Of a stretch of 42,853 nt of DNA, positions 33,339-41,262 are shown piece after piece. The notes beneath the pieces are model-generated. The model had not been told where the DNA came from and did no database searches. It saw only the letters and a program-made list of their open reading frames with translations. A program made the translations under genes and the position numbers. The DNA lies in assembly GCA_027023255.1 (NCBI GenBank), contig JALVVU010000094.1:1-42853 (forward strand), written 5' to 3'. Each line of letters starts with the position of its first letter. The stretch's first letter is position 1. Origin of the DNA: Desulfurococcales archaeon. Lineage in GTDB: Archaea; Thermoproteota; Thermoprotei_A; Sulfolobales; NBVN01.

Positions 33339-34336
33339 AAGTTCCTCACCTCCGAAATGAGTGACTCTATACTAGGGACTTTCGGAGGCCAACCATATAC
33401 TTCTTTGATTAGTAGTGGGACAGCTTGGGGAGCTATGAGCCCAACCTCCGTTATTATTGCGTCTATGTATTCTGGCGGCGTGACGTCGAAGAGCGGGGCA
33501 CGAACCAATACCTTACCAGCTAACTCACTTATCTTGTCTTTGGGAATTATTAGGTTAGCATCACTCAGCACAACCCCCTCTATTAACTCACCAAAGACTG
33601 TTTCCAACCCCATCTTATAGGTGCCAGCAGTAACGTAGAGCCTTACTCTAGCTTCCTTAGCCGCGAGCGCTATCGCCGAGGTCCCAACCTTATTGACGAC
33701 GGCCCCATTAGCAGCCACAGCATCTGCACTTACGAAGACCTTACTTATACGCTTCATCACGAAGCGTACGGCGGAATCTACGATGAGTGTAGTGTCTATA
33801 CCTAGCTTACTGATCTTAGCAGCCGCTAACTTCCCTTCCCCTATGGGTCGTGACTCAGTTATGTATACGGAGAACTTTATTCCCCTGTCATACGCCTTCT
33901 TGAAGAGCTCCAATATTGTGCTACTATATGAATGAGTTAGAACGACGTCACCGTCTGTTATCCTGCGGGAACCTAGTGTTGCGACGCGTTCCTTCACCCT
34001 CTCAACACGTTCAATTATCCTGCTAATGATCTTGGGGACCTTACCTACAGCTTCATCAACTCCTTTCTCTTTAGCTAATCGTATGAATTCCTCGAGAAAG
34101 TTACGTGTTAAGTTAACCATCACTATGGATGTGGGGCGTGCCTGAATCATTAACGGGATCGCTATCTGAACGAAGTGTGGGAATCCTTCACTGCATTTTT
34201 CAGCTGCCTCCCTCAATATACTAAGCACGTGATACGCTGCCTCTGTAGAGCCCATTATTTTTCCTTCTCTTAATTCCCTTGCAACTTTCTCTGCTTTCTT
34301 AAGGAACTCGTCGCACCTGGGCTTGCCTTCTCTCAG
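33335..34336 (-). CDS. eIF2B/R15P-isomerase paralogue lacking the catalytic Cys; start probably CTG
   Basis: Same family as the next gene, but the Cys motif reads VVLTHSYSSTILELF, with Ser for Cys; the Asp loop is kept (FVSADAVAANGAVVNKVG). It is therefore probably not an isomerase but a regulatory aIF2B-type or partner subunit. The only standard start (ATG 34255) would cut off residues FLKKAEKVARELREGKIMG, which align with KEVRKIREDIRTMIIRG of its neighbour. These are open in frame to CTG at 34336, with GGTGAT five bases before it; a TGA blocks further extension. An ATG at 34341-34343 is in another frame and ends after 14 codons. With CTG the product is 333 aa. Confidence 0.8.
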   Translation of the reverse strand: MREGKPRCDEFLKKAEKVARELREGKIMGSTEAAYHVLSILREAAEKCSEGFPHFVQIAIPLMIQARPTSIVMVNLTRNFLEEFIRLAKEKGVDEAVGKVPKIISRIIERVERVKERVATLGSRRITDGDVVLTHSYSSTILELFKKAYDRGIKFSVYITESRPIGEGKLAAAKISKLGIDTTLIVDSAVRFVMKRISKVFVSADAVAANGAVVNKVGTSAIALAAKEARVRLYVTAGTYKMGLETVFGELIEGVVLSDANLIIPKDKISELAGKVLVRAPLFDVTPPEYIDAIITEVGLIAPQAVPLLIKEVYGWPPKVPSIESLISEVRNL

Positions 34337-34434
34337 AAATCATCACCTATACAAAATAGGACATGAAATGTTAATTAAACTATCCAACATTGAATTGTTC
34401 CTCTTGGCTGAAAATTATTATCCTATTCGCAAGG

Positions 34435-35409
34435 TTACCGCATTTTCTCCTCCTTTACTTGAATGAGCACTTTACATGCCTCAAACCACTTAAGTAGCGC
34501 TTGCTTGGGCGGGACTCCTCTGGGTCCTTCGTAAGCGGCATTTAATGTTGCGGCGCAGGCAGCTAATTTCATGGCATCTACCTCACTATATCCCAGTATT
34601 AGGAAGGCTGTGAAGACACCTACGTAGGCGTCGCCACAGCCTACAGTTGATGTTGTTTTGTACCCTAGCGCCTCAGGCGGGACGGCATTTACGCGTATCA
34701 GGGTGTTTGATAAGGGATTCGCGAGTAGGGAGCCTTTTTCTCCCCGCTTTACAAGGACTTTCAAACGCTGGTTGACTTCCTGAACATGTCTAATTGCCTC
34801 AAGTAGGTTCTTTGATCCCGTCATGGTCAGCAGTTCACCTTCATTTGGGGCTAAGTAATCTACTTTCTCTAAGACCGGCTTTAGCACCTCTAATCCATGC
34901 TTTGACTGCGCCCCTGGGTCCCAAATAACGGTTTTTCCTAGGTCCCTCGCTTTACTGACGAGCTCCAATGCTGTAGGTAATGGCGGATTAGTTATTAGTA
35001 CGTACTGGACAGCCTCTAGGTAAGCGAGTACTTTCTCATCTATTTCTTCCGGAGTGAGTTTAGTGTTTGCGCCGTAGTAACTGTATATTGCTGTGTTTCC
35101 ATTCCTATCCACAGCTACGAAGGCTTGACCCGATTCTACACCGTCTACAACCCTTATTATGTCCGTTATGATTCCTTCCCTCCTTAACGCATCTATGTGT
35201 TTCTTCCCTATGTCGTCATTTCCTACCGCCCCAAAGAAAACCACGGTCTCCTTATCTAAGATCCTTGCTGCCGCGACAGCCGAGTTGCCTCCTGAACCAC
35301 CGAGGTACCTAGTTAGCTTCCGCACTACTGTTTTCGGTGGTGCGAACCTATCCACGTATAAAGTTACGTCGTAATTTAGTGAGCCCACTACCATTAATTT
35401 AGGAGCCAT
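34435..35409 (-). CDS. PfkB/ribokinase-family kinase (ribose-1-phosphate or nucleoside kinase candidate)
   Basis: 324 aa. Family marks are VVGSLNYDVTLYVDRF, RYLGGSGGNSAVAAARI (first PfkB motif), FGAVGNDDIGKKHIDALRR, and the catalytic anion-hole motif STVGCGDAYVGVFTAFL with Asp as base (GCGD for the usual GAGD). Next to R15P isomerase, an ADP-dependent ribose-1-phosphate kinase is the attractive assignment (nucleoside, R1P, R15P, RuBP), but adenosine, ribo- or fructokinase cannot be excluded. The ATG at 35409 has GGAG five bases upstream; a GTG six bases earlier is possible. Confidence 0.8.
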   Translation of the reverse strand: MAPKLMVVGSLNYDVTLYVDRFAPPKTVVRKLTRYLGGSGGNSAVAAARILDKETVVFFGAVGNDDIGKKHIDALRREGIITDIIRVVDGVESGQAFVAVDRNGNTAIYSYYGANTKLTPEEIDEKVLAYLEAVQYVLITNPPLPTALELVSKARDLGKTVIWDPGAQSKHGLEVLKPVLEKVDYLAPNEGELLTMTGSKNLLEAIRHVQEVNQRLKVLVKRGEKGSLLANPLSNTLIRVNAVPPEALGYKTTSTVGCGDAYVGVFTAFLILGYSEVDAMKLAACAATLNAAYEGPRGVPPKQALLKWFEACKVLIQVKEEKMR

Positions 35410-35475
35410 AGGCACTCCTCTCTGGTGAAATGATAGGCATTAATTCTTGTTAAATTTAACTTAATTGATGATGAA

Positions 35476-35535
35476 GAGGCCCGCTGGGAGAGGCCCTGAT
35501 CATTCTGAGCCGTAAAAGGCTCTGTCCCGGGCCTC
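35476..35535. ncRNA. Structured intergenic element between AOR and pfkB genes
   Basis: GAGGCCCG (35476-35483) pairs perfectly with CGGGCCTC (35528-35535). Inside, GAGCC/GGCTC (35507-35511/35518-35522) forms a hairpin with loop GTAAAA. A second GGCCC (35492-35496) could compete with the outer stem. The 180-bp gap is otherwise AT-rich. Strand and role are unclear: riboregulator, small RNA or processing/termination structure. Confidence 0.5.
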
Positions 35536-35596
35536 GAGTATACTTTACTTGTTGAGAGTAAAAAGAGTTTTATGTTCAGTTGTTTAGGAGGCCTGC

Positions 35597-37447
35597 TTAG
35601 GACAGATTAATGAAGCGCTCTAGCTGGGTTGCTATGTCGCTTAGCCCGTACTTAATCAAGGTTTCCTTCTTAGGTATTCCGCGGTTGTCCCATCCTCTGA
35701 CTTCGTAGTACTTCATGAGAAGCGCGTCGTAGCCTTCTTTGTTTAGCTTGGCTCCGGCTAATGGTCCCTTAGTTAGGGGGTCCTTGAACCAACGCTCTGG
35801 TGGATAGTCCATAGACTTACTCCAGCTCATACCCATGGCTACGTGTTCTCTGACCCAGAATGCCCTTATCAGTGAGTATACTCTATGGGCAAACTCGTGT
35901 AGCTCGTCCCAGGTGAAGTCAACGCCTGTTGATGCCCTGATGAAGTTGAGATAGTAGTCTAGGTCTAGTCCTAACTCAACCCATGGGAGGCGGCACATGA
36001 CGAAGGACTCGAATAGCGCGCCCCTGATGTTTTGCATCCACACAAGCTTCTCTGCCTTCTCTGGCGAGTAATTATCACGTCCCATCTTCAGCTCGAGGGA
36101 TATGAACCATGCGTCCTTGTGGTGTGCGCCGATACTACACGTACCGTAAGCTAAGGCCATGCCAGGGGCTGCATGGCAGTCGTATGCGGAGATCTCGAGT
36201 CCCTTAACGTGCATTGCGTACCTTTCTGAACCCCCGCCGAGCTTTCTTGCGGCCCGCATGGTTCCGTCCGCCAGCAAGTTACCTACTCCTTCCCTGTATG
36301 CTATCTTGCGTATGAGGTCGGCAGCCGCCTTATAATCACCCCACTCTATTCTGTCGTCCTTGCTGAGCAGGCTATTCTCCGATGCTTCCATGGCGAACCC
36401 TATTACCGAGCCCGTGCTTATAGTGTCGATACCCATGTCATCCACGATATCATTGAGGTGAGAAACCCTGTCAATACCTGTTATGCCTAGGTTTGAGCCG
36501 AGCATCGCGACGTTCTCATAGTCAGGCTCGGCTATCCTCTCCTCTCCATTCACGGTGTACTTTACATAGTTACGGCAGGGCATATTGCAGAATGGGCAGG
36601 CCTCCGTAGAGACCTTTATCTTCTCCATCGCGTCGCCCGAGATACTCTCGAACCCATCGAATACTCCTTCGCGGAAGTTGTATGTTGGTAGGACGGAGTT
36701 CTTCTGCGACCACACGATAGTCATCATGGTGCCTTGCCTAGTCCAGAAGTCGTAGTTCGGTGCCTCCTTAAGTTTCTTGTATGCTTCAGCACCGAGCTTG
36801 TTGAGCGCTTGCTTATCAGCTGGCTCAGGAAGAGATTCACCCTCAAATATTATTGCCTTAACTCTCTTCGACCCAAGTACTGCACCCATTCCCGGACGTC
36901 CTCCGGAACGCCCATGCTCGCTAATCACGGTCGCGTAAAGTACCTTGTTCTCGCCTGCTGGACCTATGAAGAGTGCTGCGAGATTCTTGCCGAATTGCTT
37001 CTGAAGCCTGCGCTCTGTTTCATGAGTCCCTAATCCCCATAAATCATCGGCAAGTAAGAACTCCACACCCTTTGACGTGATCTTTAGCGTTACAGGTTTT
37101 TCTGAAGTGCCCTTAATCACTACTGCGTCGAATCCGCATTTTCTCATTTCGACTGCCGCGCGCGTCCCTATGTTACCATCGCCATACCCTAGCGTTAACG
37201 GTGATTTTGACGCTATGATCATCTTACCGGAAGAGGGTAGTGGGAACCCCGTCAGCGGACCTACAGCGAGTATTACGTGGTTTTGTGGCGAGAATGGGTC
37301 TATCCCTGGCTCATTTAGATCCCAGAGAAGCTTAGCAGCTAACCCTCTTCCACCAATGTACTTACGCAGGAAGTCACTGCTTAATTCCTTCAAATTTGAC
37401 TCCTTCTTAGTCAAGTCTACGTAAAGTAGTCTTCCACTCCAACCGTG
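35597..37447 (-). CDS. Tungsten-type aldehyde:ferredoxin oxidoreductase; N-terminus without a usable start
   Basis: About 617 aa are coded. The N-terminal AOR domain reads GWSGRLLYVDLTKKES, YIGGRGLAAKLLWDL, PSSGKMIIASKSPLTLGYGD. Cluster cysteines are in ACPFCNMPCRN (CxxCxxxC) with a later Cys in SFVMCRLPWVEL. GIDTISTGSVIGFAMEAS and YDCHAAPGMALAYGTCSIGA are cofactor-binding segments. It oxidises aldehydes or related compounds with ferredoxin. The first standard start, TTG 37414, removes GWSGRLLYVD, a near-invariant N-terminal strand; that strand is coded in frame back to 37447, but no ATG, GTG or TTG occurs before the TAA at 37469-37471. An ATG at 37464 is in another frame and stops after 15 codons. 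Confidence 0.88.
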   Translation of the reverse strand, partial: HGWSGRLLYVDLTKKESNLKELSSDFLRKYIGGRGLAAKLLWDLNEPGIDPFSPQNHVILAVGPLTGFPLPSSGKMIIASKSPLTLGYGDGNIGTRAAVEMRKCGFDAVVIKGTSEKPVTLKITSKGVEFLLADDLWGLGTHETERRLQKQFGKNLAALFIGPAGENKVLYATVISEHGRSGGRPGMGAVLGSKRVKAIIFEGESLPEPADKQALNKLGAEAYKKLKEAPNYDFWTRQGTMMTIVWSQKNSVLPTYNFREGVFDGFESISGDAMEKIKVSTEACPFCNMPCRNYVKYTVNGEERIAEPDYENVAMLGSNLGITGIDRVSHLNDIVDDMGIDTISTGSVIGFAMEASENSLLSKDDRIEWGDYKAAADLIRKIAYREGVGNLLADGTMRAARKLGGGSERYAMHVKGLEISAYDCHAAPGMALAYGTCSIGAHHKDAWFISLELKMGRDNYSPEKAEKLVWMQNIRGALFESFVMCRLPWVELGLDLDYYLNFIRASTGVDFTWDELHEFAHRVYSLIRAFWVREHVAMGMSWSKSMDYPPERWFKDPLTKGPLAGAKLNKEGYDALLMKYYEVRGWDNRGIPKKETLIKYGLSDIATQLERFINLS

Positions 37448-37551
37448 CGAGGCTGAACACCCATAGACTTAATTTCGCGCCTAGATTAATGAATATTATA
37501 CTCCGAAATCCTTATGAGGATCACAGTAGTGATATTGGGGGAACTGAAAAC

Positions 37552-38220
37552 ATGGCTAAGCTTAAGACCAAGCTTGTATCATGGGATGATGTAGTTGCTT
37601 GGTCACGTGGCCTCGCCAAGAAGATTCACGAGTCTGGATATAGACCTGACATCGTAGTGGCTGTGGCTCGGGGAGGATTTGTCCCTGCAAGGTTAATATG
37701 TGATTTCCTGCTAATAGATAACTTACTCTCAATACAATCCCAGCACTGGACGGAAGCCGCTAAAGCGGAGGACAGGGCAGTAATAAAGTTCCCGTACAAG
37801 ATCGATTTGAGCGGTCGTAAGGTTCTCTTAGTGGATGATATTGTTGATACAGGAGAGTCTCTAGCTTTAGCAAGGAATTACATTTACAGTAATTGGAACG
37901 CAAAGGAAGTAAGGATAGCTGTCCTGCAGTGGATCTCATCGGTTGCTAAATTCAAGCCAGACTACTACTTTATGGAGGTTAAGGAGTGGGTCTGGTTCCA
38001 GTACCCGTGGACAAGGTTAGAGGATACTTTCCAGTTATTCAAGAGGATTCTAAAGGAGGAGGGTAAGTATAAAAGGGAGTGGACGTACGAGGAGCTTGTC
38101 GCTAAGTTCATGGAGTGGTATGAGCTAGACGTGGGAAGTGAGTACTTCAAGGAGGCAATAGAGCTTCTGGTGAGACATGGTCTCCTCAGGAAGGCTGGTG
38201 ATAAGTACCTAATACCCTAA
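37552..38220 (+). CDS. Purine-type phosphoribosyltransferase (XGPRT/HPRT-like) with C-terminal extension
   Basis: 222 aa from MAKLKTKLVSWDDVV. The PRPP motif is KVLLVDDIVDTGESLALA and the N-terminal loop IVVAVARGGFVPARLICDFL, as in type I purine PRTases. An extra C-terminal helical region of about 70 residues (WTYEELVAKFMEWYELD to KYLIP) resembles a small winged-helix and may be regulatory. An in-frame ATG at 37489 overlaps the probable TATA (TATTATAC), so 37552 is preferred. It diverges from the AOR gene and fits a nucleobase-salvage neighbourhood. Confidence 0.82.
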   Translation: MAKLKTKLVSWDDVVAWSRGLAKKIHESGYRPDIVVAVARGGFVPARLICDFLLIDNLLSIQSQHWTEAAKAEDRAVIKFPYKIDLSGRKVLLVDDIVDTGESLALARNYIYSNWNAKEVRIAVLQWISSVAKFKPDYYFMEVKEWVWFQYPWTRLEDTFQLFKRILKEEGKYKREWTYEELVAKFMEWYELDVGSEYFKEAIELLVRHGLLRKAGDKYLIP

Positions 38221-38269
38221 GTAAAGACTTAAGTGACGATTTTAACTTCAGTGATGCCTTGAGACTGAT

Positions 38270-38806
38270 CTAGGCAGACGTATTTAGCGCTTTAAGTCTT
38301 TCCTCAGCAACACGTCCTGCGTCCACTAATACTTGATTCGCCTCCTCATTGATATGGATAGTGTATGTCCTAGTTTCAGGGAGATATGTGAGCAGGTCTC
38401 CTGCCCGTTCAATTATGTCTTCAACTATTAGTGAGATATCGGGTATTCCTTCACTCATGCTCTTAACGTTGTTAAGCACTTCTTTAATAAGGGCTATCTC
38501 CTTTACTGTGACATTGAGTAATCCCAGAGTATCGAGCTTAACAATCATTATCTCAAAGATTGCTTCGATCCTAGCTATTACTTCCAGTGCTCTTTTATAC
38601 ATCTCTACATTCCTAAGGATCTCCCCCCTTAGTGTGGGGTCTTCTACATACTTCAGGCGTTCCATGTAGTTCAGGATCTTATTCTCGAGCCTACTCCTGT
38701 AATAGTATGCACGCCTATGCAATTGCTTTAAATCAATTATTAACTTAGCAACCTCCCTACGCATCGTCGACCTATCAACCTTTCTTCTCCGGAAGAACAC
38801 CCTCAT
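38270..38806 (-). CDS. CdvB/ESCRT-III (Snf7)-like protein
   Basis: 178 aa from MRVFFRRRKVDRSTMRR. It is predominantly long helix: KLIIDLKQLHRRAYYYRSRL, YVEDPTLRGEILRNVEMYKR and IARIEAIFEIMIVKLDTLGL match the helix 1-2 hairpin of archaeal CdvB paralogues. It lacks the long C-terminal MIM/wHTH tail of full CdvB, like CdvB1/B2/B3 division or vesicle proteins. No cdvA or cdvC is adjacent. The ATG at 38806 was chosen over 38860 because the extra 18 residues do not resemble the family and TAGGG precedes it. Confidence 0.78.
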   Translation of the reverse strand: MRVFFRRRKVDRSTMRREVAKLIIDLKQLHRRAYYYRSRLENKILNYMERLKYVEDPTLRGEILRNVEMYKRALEVIARIEAIFEIMIVKLDTLGLLNVTVKEIALIKEVLNNVKSMSEGIPDISLIVEDIIERAGDLLTYLPETRTYTIHINEEANQVLVDAGRVAEERLKALNTSA

Positions 38807-38937
38807 CCCTAGGAAACAACTTCGGCGGTAACCACATAAAAACCCTATGCCTAATGCCACCTAATCCTGACCAATTACCGTATTGAGTATGGAGGGCGGC
38901 AATCCTTATAACCCCTAACAATTAACCTAAACATGGT

Positions 38938-39065
38938 CCCCCGGTAGCTCAGCGGTAGAGCGCCCGGCTGTAGTCAGCCCCGGAGGGTACATATCGGTAA
39001 CCCCGGGTGGGGGCCCTCCGGCAGAAACCGGGCGGTCGGGGGTTCGAATCCCTCCCGGGGGACCA
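38938..39065 (+). tRNA. tRNA-Tyr (anticodon GTA) with a 53-nt intron, CCA encoded
   Basis: Acceptor CCCCCGG (38938-38944) pairs with CCGGGGG (39055-39061), with discriminator A and CCA at 39063-39065. The anticodon stem CCCGG/CCGGG holds GTA at 38970-38972. The intron 38974-39026 sits at 37/38. The upstream CCTTATAACCCC (about 38905) is a TATA at the expected distance. Mature length is 72 nt without CCA. Confidence 0.93.
38974..39026 (+). other. 37/38 intron of tRNA-Tyr (53 nt)
   Basis: Bulge-helix-bulge: central helix CUGU (positions 32-35) with GCAG, bulges AG^U and AA^A. The intron itself folds through CGGAGGG/CCCTCCG. Confidence 0.88.
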
Positions 39066-39072
39066 CATCACT

Positions 39073-39735
39073 TCAAGTGCTTCTAACGGATTCTAGGCAG
39101 AATTCAAGAGCGTCAAGTAATTCTTTCCGAAATCTTAAGTCAGTTAACAGGGATCTCAAGGATTCTACAACGGCTCTCGCAACATCAGTTTTTCTTCGTA
39201 CTCCAGGCAGTAAAGCTTCTGGGTAATCCAGAGGCCTGATTGCTTCATAAATACCTTCAGCTATCCTGAAGTAATTCACTGCAGTGTCAAAGTCATTTCT
39301 ACCCACTGATTCTAGGGTAAGTCTCTTAAGCTCACCAACAACATCAAGTAGACCCTGAAGGTAAGATACCGGATCTGTGCCTAGTTCCGCTATTGACGGC
39401 ACCTTACTACGCACTGCAATATCGTAAAGTATTCGTGCCTCAACGTATTCGGCCTCAGCATTGAACACTAGCCCCGTAAACCTAAGTTCCGGGAAGTTCT
39501 TGAGGATTGATGAAAACTCCTTGAATAATTCACTCATTTTCTCAAGGTGCTGTGTCGCCTCATTGATTTTCCCACTATGTAACGACGTTATGACGTAGCC
39601 TGACTCCCTAATAATATCCCTGCTAATCCTTATGATGTGTTCGCGTACTTCATCCCGCCTCCTAAGTACTTCATCGGCCTCCCGCACATTACTCCAAATA
39701 GCTTCGATTATACTTCGTGTGGACTTAACTGACAT
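39073..39735 (-). CDS. Archaeal translin-family protein
   Basis: 220 aa, all-helical. Conserved stretches are RDEVREHIIRISRDIIRESG, LRFTGLVFNAEAEYVEARIL, DPVSYLQGLLDVVGELKRLT and the signature DYPEALLPGVRRKTDVARAV. Archaeal translins form octameric barrels that bind or cleave small RNAs, including tRNA fragments. GAGGAGGGT precedes the ATG at 39735, so the longer frame (39783) is not used. It lies immediately after, and opposite to, the intron-bearing tRNA-Tyr. Confidence 0.9.
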   Translation of the reverse strand: MSVKSTRSIIEAIWSNVREADEVLRRRDEVREHIIRISRDIIRESGYVITSLHSGKINEATQHLEKMSELFKEFSSILKNFPELRFTGLVFNAEAEYVEARILYDIAVRSKVPSIAELGTDPVSYLQGLLDVVGELKRLTLESVGRNDFDTAVNYFRIAEGIYEAIRPLDYPEALLPGVRRKTDVARAVVESLRSLLTDLRFRKELLDALEFCLESVRST

Positions 39736-39904
39736 ACTTTTACCCTCCTCGCTAATCTCCTGTGGGGAGAAAATTAACTGCAATGCTTAATGTGCTATAC
39801 TACTAGCTTGCGGTACGTCATGAGTAGCGTAGAGAATTAGATTAATTAGAAGTAGTATGGGAAAAAGTTCTCCTCTTTTAACAGGGAAGGAAATCTCCGC
39901 CCGC

Positions 39905-40090
39905 TTAACCCTCTGGGTAGTCGTCGGGTACCTTGGCGCGGAAGTACTTGCCTGTCTCAGGGCTCTTAAATAGCCCTATCTTAACGCCCTTCCTACCGCG
40001 AGGAGCTAGTGTCCACACCTTCTCGGGCACGAGCTCGACTTCCTTCCCAGTGGTTGGATCCTTAACCTTGACGGCCTTCTTCTTGGCCAT
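39905..40090 (-). CDS. cren7: Chromatin protein Cren7
   Basis: 61 aa: [19 protein letters not shown], then [19 protein letters not shown] and KVPDDYPEG, essentially the full Cren7 signature. It is a small SH3-like beta-barrel that bends and stabilises DNA and is found throughout crenarchaea. GGTGA lies 6-10 bases before the ATG. A T-rich tract about 40 bases after the stop (minus strand, near 39855) may terminate it. Confidence 0.97.
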   Translation of the reverse strand: MAKKKAVKVKDPTTGKEVELVPEKVWTLAPRGRKGVKIGLFKSPETGKYFRAKVPDDYPEG

Positions 40091-40421
40091 GGTGTCTCAC
40101 CATTACTATTATGGTATATTGAGGTAGTTAAGAATTACTTGAAACCTTCACGTTTTTAACGGGCTAATAATGAATAATTCCTTCAATTATTCTGAAGTAA
40201 TACTTCCCAGTATTAAGGAGTCCCTCTTTAATTAACACCACTCTAATAACTACGTCTAAGAGGTTTCGAGAGATAATTTACTACGTGCATACAGATTTTA
40301 TAGCTTAACGGTTTCTTAGAAATCTAGTGAGCAAGTAAGTTTGGACGTTAAGTGTCTCCAATTAAAAATTTAAATCAATAGATTTTAAACCCCGCGAGTA
40401 AGCAAGGTGGGGTTGACCTTA
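40091..40421. promoter_or_regulatory. 331-bp AT-rich divergent promoter region between cren7 and a phosphatase
   Basis: No gene is seen. The left part holds the cren7 leader and promoter (minus-strand GTTAAAAAC at about 40153). The right part holds a TATA-like GATTTTAAAC (40381-40390) placed about 30 bases before the phosphatase start. The middle is AT-rich with no clear repeat. Confidence 0.55.
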
Positions 40422-41141
40422 ATGATAAGGGGAGTGATCTTCCTAGACGTCGACGGCACCCTTACTGAGGATAGACGTACTAGTAATCTGGATCCCGCGG
40501 TGATTCCTTATCTTCGTGTCCTAAGGTCTAAAGGCTATAAGGTAGTGTTAATTTCAGGGAATTCTCTCCCGGTACTTAAGGGACTCTCCATATACTTAGG
40601 AATTGGCGGGGAGGTCATTGCAGAGAATGGTTGCGTAGTGTACACTGATAGGATAGTACAGGTCTGCAACGAATGTAAGGAGTCAGAGGACGCTAAGGAA
40701 TACCTAATTAAGAATTCTGGCGGAATCTTCAGAGACACTTGGCAGAACATGTTTAGGTTATGTGACAAGGCGGTTAAGTGGCGTGGCATAGACGGGCGTA
40801 AGGCTCTGGAGCTTGCAGAGGAGATTTTACTTAAGGGCGGGTTCGACCTAAGCAAACTCCACGTATCATCAAGCGGGTACGCTATACATATCCATCCTAG
40901 GGAGTGTGGGAAGGATGCAGGCATAAGGGCGTACTTGAAGTACTACGGAATAAGCCGAGACCTAACGTACTGTGTAGGTGACTCCGCCACAGACTTACCT
41001 ATGAGAAACGAATGCAATGTGCTCGTAGCCGTGGGTAACGCAGACGACGAACTAAAGGCTGTTGCCGACATAGTAACAAAGAATGGCTCCTCAAAGGGCT
41101 TCATTGAGTTCGCTGAACACTTGATCCGTTTTCAGAGATGA
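40422..41141 (+). CDS. HAD-family phosphoglycolate phosphatase
   Basis: 239 aa, archaeal TA0175-type Cof-like phosphatase. Motif I is FLDVDGTLTEDR, motif II VVLISGNSLPVLKG, and motif IV YCVGDSATDLPMRNE. A cap domain (about 85-160) includes two nearby cysteines (VCNECKES). It removes phosphate from 2-phosphoglycolate or similar small phosphates. The ATG at 40422 begins MIRGVIFLDVDG; an upstream GTG (40407) lies within the AAGGTGGGG ribosome site. Confidence 0.87.
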   Translation: MIRGVIFLDVDGTLTEDRRTSNLDPAVIPYLRVLRSKGYKVVLISGNSLPVLKGLSIYLGIGGEVIAENGCVVYTDRIVQVCNECKESEDAKEYLIKNSGGIFRDTWQNMFRLCDKAVKWRGIDGRKALELAEEILLKGGFDLSKLHVSSSGYAIHIHPRECGKDAGIRAYLKYYGISRDLTYCVGDSATDLPMRNECNVLVAVGNADDELKAVADIVTKNGSSKGFIEFAEHLIRFQR

Positions 41142-41186
41142 AAGTAAGTAAAGCTTAAATTCAACCACACAAATCCACGACCTGGG

Positions 41187-41262
41187 GCCGGGGTAGCTCA
41201 GCCGGTAGAGCGCCGGGCTGTTAACCCGGTGGTCGGGGGTTCGAGTCCCCTCCCCGGCGCCA
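41187..41262 (+). tRNA. tRNA-Asn (anticodon GTT), no intron, CCA encoded
   Basis: GCCGGGG (41187-41193) pairs with CCCCGGC (41252-41258). The anticodon loop is CTGTTAA, the T-loop TTCGAGT, the discriminator G, and CCA is at 41260-41262. GCTTAAATTC about 40 bases upstream is its TATA box. Confidence 0.93.

Noticed and set aside
35468-35508. C/D-box sRNA between pfkB and AOR
   Set aside because: C box and CTGA motifs are present, but the second spacer is only 5 nt and no C' box exists. Kept only as a structured element.
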